Shown here: positions 60,864 to 64,000 of the stretch, piece by piece
How positions within the stretch are numbered: the stretch's first letter is position 1
Layout of the letters: every line of letters begins with the position of its first letter
Assembly: GCF_050436995.1 (NCBI RefSeq)
Contig: NC_134775.1
Coordinates: 773,501 to 837,500, forward strand
Length of the DNA: 64,000 bases
Origin: Anticarsia gemmatalis
Lineage: Eukaryota; Arthropoda; Insecta; Lepidoptera; Erebidae
Reading direction: 5' to 3'
The notes under the pieces: model-generated
The model's input: the letters and a program-made list of their open reading frames with translations, nothing else
The model's database searches: none
Told to the model about the DNA's origin: nothing
Position numbers and translations under genes: made by a program

Positions 60864-61022
60864 TGATCCCCGAAGTCCCTCGGCCATTGCTCCACAACAA
60901 CAGTACCGTGCTTCTAGTGGCCGTGCCCTCCATGGGCTGGGCGTTCGTTCGTCCCGCCGACATGAACCAGCAGAGGGCCTACGATGATGTCGTACAGAAT
61001 GTTCTTCTCGCTGGACTACAAG
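60864..61022 (+). CDS. Tudor-protein gene, exon h
   Basis: A 159-bp exon from CTTCTTCCACAG to CAAG|GTACTA, phase 1 to phase 1. It encodes VIPEVPRPLLHNNSTVLLVA, then VPSMGWAFVRPADMNQQR, and ends VLLAGLQ. This is the N-terminal half of a second extended Tudor unit, whose core lies in the next exon. The donor (GTACTA) is weaker than in the other exons. Confidence 0.87.
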
Positions 61023-61224
61023 GTACTACATACATACAGGGTCTTCTCATAATAGCTGGTGACATTTCGGAAGGCAATCCTGCCCAAGCTTGATCACGAA
61101 TTCGAGAAAAATATTTATTTTGATAACTTTTTATCTTTGCATTTCCGACCAATCACTTGTAGGTGTGCGTGAGCGAGACCGCCGAAATGCAAAAAAAAAC
61201 AAAATTGACAATTTTTTTCCGTTA

Positions 61225-61350
61225 CCGTTAGATCAAGTGATAATTATGTCTAATTCACACAACTTCAATAAGTCATTGATATGTTGTCTTGGATTCGACC
61301 CGTCTACCACTTGCGTGAGTGGTTTCAACTTATACAACTCATCATAAATA
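61225..61350 (-). mobile_element. tRNA-derived SINE (family D), fragment
   Basis: On minus: GAGTTGTATAAGTTGAAAC, CACTCACGCAAGTGGTAGAC, GGGTCGAATCCAAGACAAC (B box) and AATTATCACTTGATC. Diverged and lacking the tail. Confidence 0.6.
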
Positions 61351-61433
61351 TTCGGTTTACAGTGATTTAGTCAGCCTTTAAAGCTTCCGACTTTTGGTTT
61401 TTTTTTTGACGACTCCCGCACTTGGAATTGCTC

Positions 61434-61609
61434 TTGTGTCGCGGGGACTTTTACAAACATACAAACAGCGGACACAAAGCACAACCAGACCCGAAACAAT
61501 TATCTGCGGATCGCACAAATAATTGCTCCGTGTGGGAATCGAATCCACGACCTCCCGACGCAATGGTTTTCGACGTGGCGACACAAACCACTGCGCTACG
61601 GAGGCAGTC
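61434..61609 (-). mobile_element. tRNA-derived SINE (family E)
   Basis: On minus: GACTGCCTCCGTAGCGCAGT (A box), GGAGGTCGTGGATTCGATTC (B box), CCACACGGAGCAATTATTTG, and a body to GTTTGTAAAAGTCCCCGCG. Confidence 0.82.
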
Positions 61610-61652
61610 GTTTAATTCTGATTATTATTCTAACACTCATATTTGTCAACAG

Positions 61653-61790
61653 CCACGACCACCTTACAGTCGCCGCCGCAGCGAGGACAAACTGTCGTAG
61701 TAAAACACGTCGACGGTGCTCACTACCGAGCTCTTTGCAAGCGAACCAGTGCGGCACCGAGCAAATATCTTATTGAATTGATTGATTTTG
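61653..61790 (+). CDS. Tudor-protein gene, exon i (second Tudor core)
   Basis: A 138-bp exon from TTGTCAACAG to TTTTG|GTGAGT, phase 1 to phase 1. It encodes GQTVVVKHVDGAHYRALCKR, then SKYLIELIDFG: a canonical Tudor core with the DG-x-x-Y-R-A turn and the I-D-F-G aromatic strand. This copy therefore looks competent for methyl-arginine binding, by family knowledge. The end of the exon plus donor is tandemly triplicated into the intron (83-bp units). A second AG at 61667 could give a shorter exon in another phase; the first is chosen because it keeps the frame. Confidence 0.92.
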
Positions 61791-61998
61791 GTGAGTTAAA
61801 TAAAGTTTATCGTATGGTTAGTGGACAACCAGTGTGGCACAGAGCAAATATCTTTTTGAATTGATTGATTTTGGTGAGTAAAATAGAGTTTATCGTATGG
61901 TTAGTGGACAACCAGTGTGGCACAGAGCAAATATCTTATTGAATTGATTGATTTTGGTGAGTAAAATAAAGTTTATCGTATGGTTAGTGGTCAACCTA
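61744..61998 (+). repeat. 83-bp tandem triplication of the exon i 3' end and donor
   Basis: Units at 61744, 61827 and 61910. Each holds GAGCAAATATCT(T/A)ATTGAA, GATTGATTTTG and a donor: GTGAGT at 61791, 61874 and 61957. Units two and three share TGTGGCACAGAGC, differing from the exon (TGCGGCACCGAGC). Confidence 0.94.
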
Positions 61999-62091
61999 GT
62001 GTTAAAGTAGTTTAAGCCGCCTGAAAGACCTTTGACATGGGTCATCATTTAAACTGTGAATGTACATACATTCATACATGGATACATTTAG

Positions 62092-62240
62092 ACTGCCTCC
62101 GTGGCGCAGTGGTTTAGGTCACCATGCGTCGAGAGGTCATTCCCACACGGAACAACTATTTGTGCAATCTACACATAGGTTGTGATAAGTGTCCGTTGTT
62201 TGTATGTTTGTAAAAGGTCCAATTCTTAGTGCGGGAATTT
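62092..62240 (+). mobile_element. tRNA-derived SINE (family E), head slightly deleted
   Basis: GACTGCCTCCGTGGCGCAGT, GGTTTAGGTCACCATGCGTC, then a shortened B box (GAGGTCATTCCCACACGG) and the usual body. Confidence 0.78.
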
Positions 62241-62477
62241 TTGTATTAAAAAAAAAATGCGGCCTGAGAGGCCTTTGGTATGGCTCAATTTCAAGTTTTA
62301 ATCCGTAGATACTTACATTCTAACTCGGGGTACCCCGGGACAAATTCAGAAAATGAAATTTTGGCCTAACTAAGTATTCGAAGTCGAAACCTCTGCGCGG
62401 CAATTACAAACACTGCACCACTACAAATGCAGACAAAAGCATCTTAACAACTCTTAATTAATTTTTTTTCGTCACAG

Positions 62478-62656
62478 GCGACTCAATAATCCTCCACGAT
62501 CTGTCAACAATGTACCCGTGCCCTCCGCACCTGGACCTCTCCGCGGTGCCGTGCTCGGTGTCCAAGGTGAAGCTGTCAGCCGACGACAAACAACTGTCTG
62601 ACCCAGCCAAGAAGTACGTCGACCTTATCATGAAGAGGGAGGACGAGATAACACTG
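62478..62656 (+). CDS. Tudor-protein gene, exon j (last in window)
   Basis: A 179-bp exon from TTTTTCGTCACAG to CTG|GTATTT, phase 1 to phase 0. It continues the second Tudor unit: GDSIILHDLSTMYPCPPHL, then VPCSVSKVKLSADDKQLS and KKYVDLIMKREDEITL. The C-x-V after a Pro-rich turn is the usual end of the Tudor barrel, followed by an SN-like part. The gene must continue beyond the window. GT-rich and poly-C tandem repeats follow the donor. Confidence 0.88.
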
Positions 62657-62689
62657 GTATTTATATACTTTAACTTCAATATAATACAC

Positions 62690-62815
62690 TACTCTCCCTC
62701 TGACATTACCCCCCCCTCCCCTCTGACATTACCCCCCCTCCCCTCTGACATTGACCCCCCGACATTGTGATGACTTTCCACTTTAACCATGACCCCACTT
62801 TAACCATGACCCTGT
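62690..62815. repeat. Poly-C-containing tandem repeats after exon j
   Basis: Three units of CCCTCTGACATTACCCCCC (about 23 bp), followed by two units of CACTTTAACCATGACCC. Confidence 0.85.
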
Positions 62816-62929
62816 TAGAAATAAGGTTATGGATGTGCTAAAATGAAATTCAAAAGTTCATGCTTCAACCAAACTCACTATATTTGTTCTTTACAACACT
62901 TGGAAGTATATAGGTCACAGGGGCCGAAA

Positions 62930-63190
62930 CAGGTCAGTAAAGTCAGTATTTTTGGACCTGGTCAGTAAAAGTCAGTATTTTAGAAAATCGGTCAGTATAG
63001 TCAGTATTTTTCCAAACTCAACAATTTTTTTTGTTTCCCTCTGCTGTTGGCCAATCTTACATTCACGATTTGCCCAGTAATGATATCAGAGGGCTGCTTT
63101 GGATGCTTGATATTATGTGGATAGTAGGTTGAAATTGGGGTTTCTGGATCAGATCAGATCCAGAAACACCCAATTTCAACAGTCATTAAT
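62930..63190. repeat. GTCAGTA-rich segment and a 24-bp-arm hairpin
   Basis: GGTCAGTA(AA)GTCAGTATTT recurs three times at 62930-63020. At 63130-63180, GTTGAAATTGGGGTTTCTGG and its near-perfect complement CCAGAAACACCCAATTTCAAC enclose a short GATCAGATCAGATC loop. Confidence 0.8.
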
Positions 63191-63518
63191 TATTATTATT
63201 ATTCAAAAATAGATATTAATATAAAACTTTAATACAACTTACTCTTATTACTATGTACTTTATTCTTAATGTATTTAGTTCAACAATTGCTATTTAATAA
63301 TTTATCTGATCATTCTTGTTCACTTTTAACTGTTTATCTCTTCTGCTACATATTAAGAGGTTTATGAACAGCGTATAAAGAGGAACCAGTTTATGAACAG
63401 CTTATCCATAATGGCACAAGCTGTTGTGCATCTTATTGCACAATGGGAAAAAATAATGACACATATGGGATGGGGGCAGGAAACTATATTTACTTGGTGA
63501 AATAAGAAAAACATTTAT

Positions 63519-63998
63519 TTATATAAAAAGTTTATTATCAAAGCACCATTTTTTTAAACATACAACATTTTTTAATGCACATATTTCATTATGATAAAAA
63601 CAACTATACAAATCTTCAGAATCCTTATAATGATTACATAAGCTTAACAAACTAGGACATATTTTATCTTCTAAATTGAATACATTATTGTTTTTTAAAA
63701 TACTTATTAGCCATAGTACTTTCTCTACACCTTTTGTGTAGACACACTTATCATTTAGAATATCCGAAATAATTGACTGATAATTTGAATATGGAATAAA
63801 TCCTTCACGCCAGTATATTTTGCGGTTACGTTCAATCCAACCAACCTGTCGTCTTTCTGGTTTCGTCAAATCGTAAAAGGGAAATGGAGGCTTAATTAAA
63901 AATACTTGTAATTTCCTGTCACACCATACTGCAATTTCTTTTATTATAAATTCATTTGCTTCTGTTTTAAAGTCTTGGACATCTACAATGGCATTCAT
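63519..63998 (-). CDS. Uncharacterised insect ORF family (AIVDVQ...CALKN...KKWC)
   Basis: 159 codons, starting MNAIVDVQDFKTEANEFIIK at the edge of the window and ending VCLKKWCFDNKLFI. I recognise the pattern (IKPPFPFYDLTKPERRQVGW, IERNRKIYWREGFIPY, then EICALKNVVCLKKWC) as a multi-copy ORF family annotated as uncharacterised in many insects, often in repeat-rich DNA; this rests on memory, not a search. The N-terminal hydrophobic strand with Asp (AIVDVQDF) resembles the first motif of RNase H-fold exonucleases, and the C-terminal Cys/His residues (CPSLLSLCNHY, CFYHNEIC) could bind zinc. Function is unknown. It is intronic and antisense to the Tudor gene, with AATAAA-like motifs downstream (complement of TTTATT at 63508 and 63529). 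Confidence 0.7.
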   Translation of the reverse strand: MNAIVDVQDFKTEANEFIIKEIAVWCDRKLQVFLIKPPFPFYDLTKPERRQVGWIERNRKIYWREGFIPYSNYQSIISDILNDKCVYTKGVEKVLWLISILKNNNVFNLEDKICPSLLSLCNHYKDSEDLYSCFYHNEICALKNVVCLKKWCFDNKLFI

Positions 63999-64000
63999 GA

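Noticed and set aside
60338..60987. Overlapping open frames with repeated tryptophan/leucine/arginine peptide
   Set aside because: These are the 16-bp minisatellite read through the exon g-h intron. The spliced frame explains the flanking coding sequence better.
3112..62160. Many tRNA-like heads with A and B boxes (for example 3112, 6457, 23480, 62096)
   Set aside because: Each is followed by a conserved non-tRNA body shared among copies and lacks a clean cloverleaf acceptor stem. They are SINEs, not tRNA genes.

Overview
The window looks like lepidopteran (probably moth) nuclear DNA. It is AT-rich, intron-containing eukaryotic sequence. It is packed with repeats of a kind known from moths and butterflies: Helitrons with TC/CTAG ends, tRNA-derived and 5S-rRNA-derived SINEs, non-LTR elements with (AAAT)n or (GATTTT)n tails, BEL/Pao and env-bearing Gypsy LTR elements, and Penelope-like elements. 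There are no bacterial or plasmid features. The species call is inference.

One host gene runs through the whole window on the + strand. Ten exons (60-156, 1884-1980, 2739-3027, 3441-3545, 6798-6983, 37668-37872, 60214-60361, 60864-61022, 61653-61790, 62478-62656) join with consistent splice phases into 534 codons of open frame. They encode a Gln/Lys/Pro-rich disordered region followed by two Tudor-type domains. Both the 5' and 3' ends of the gene lie outside the window. Tudor proteins of this general type usually act in germline piRNA granules, but I cannot name the orthologue.

Almost everything else is transposable-element insertion into the introns. 0.2-6.8 kb: mostly SINEs and one 5'-truncated LINE. 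7-23 kb: 125-bp satellite, truncated Penelope element, Helitrons, a truncated LINE inside a SINE, a 1.8-kb Tc1-derived foldback element, a (TTGTA)n microsatellite, a near full-length LINE, and MITEs. 23.7-37.0 kb: a decayed BEL/Pao element split by a 6.48-kb composite Penelope insertion with a 12-bp target duplication. 37.1-38.3 kb: Helitrons and a duplicated piece of a Tudor exon. 38.3-60.2 kb: a nested stack in which a 5S-derived SINE is split by an env-bearing Gypsy element (4-bp target duplication AGAT). The Gypsy element in turn carries a LINE in its 3' LTR, a Helitron in gag and a 9.6-kb env-bearing BEL/Pao element in its leader (5-bp target duplication AGACA). The BEL element has an internal 1.8-kb tandem duplication. 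60.2-64 kb: the compact exon cluster with minisatellites, plus a separate minus-strand ORF at 63.5 kb from an uncharacterised insect ORF family.

I see no operon-like new system. The most informative material is the insertion order recorded in the nested elements, the exon and splice-site duplications in the Tudor gene, the Tc1 foldback, the Penelope inverted dimer, and the orphan ORF at the right end.
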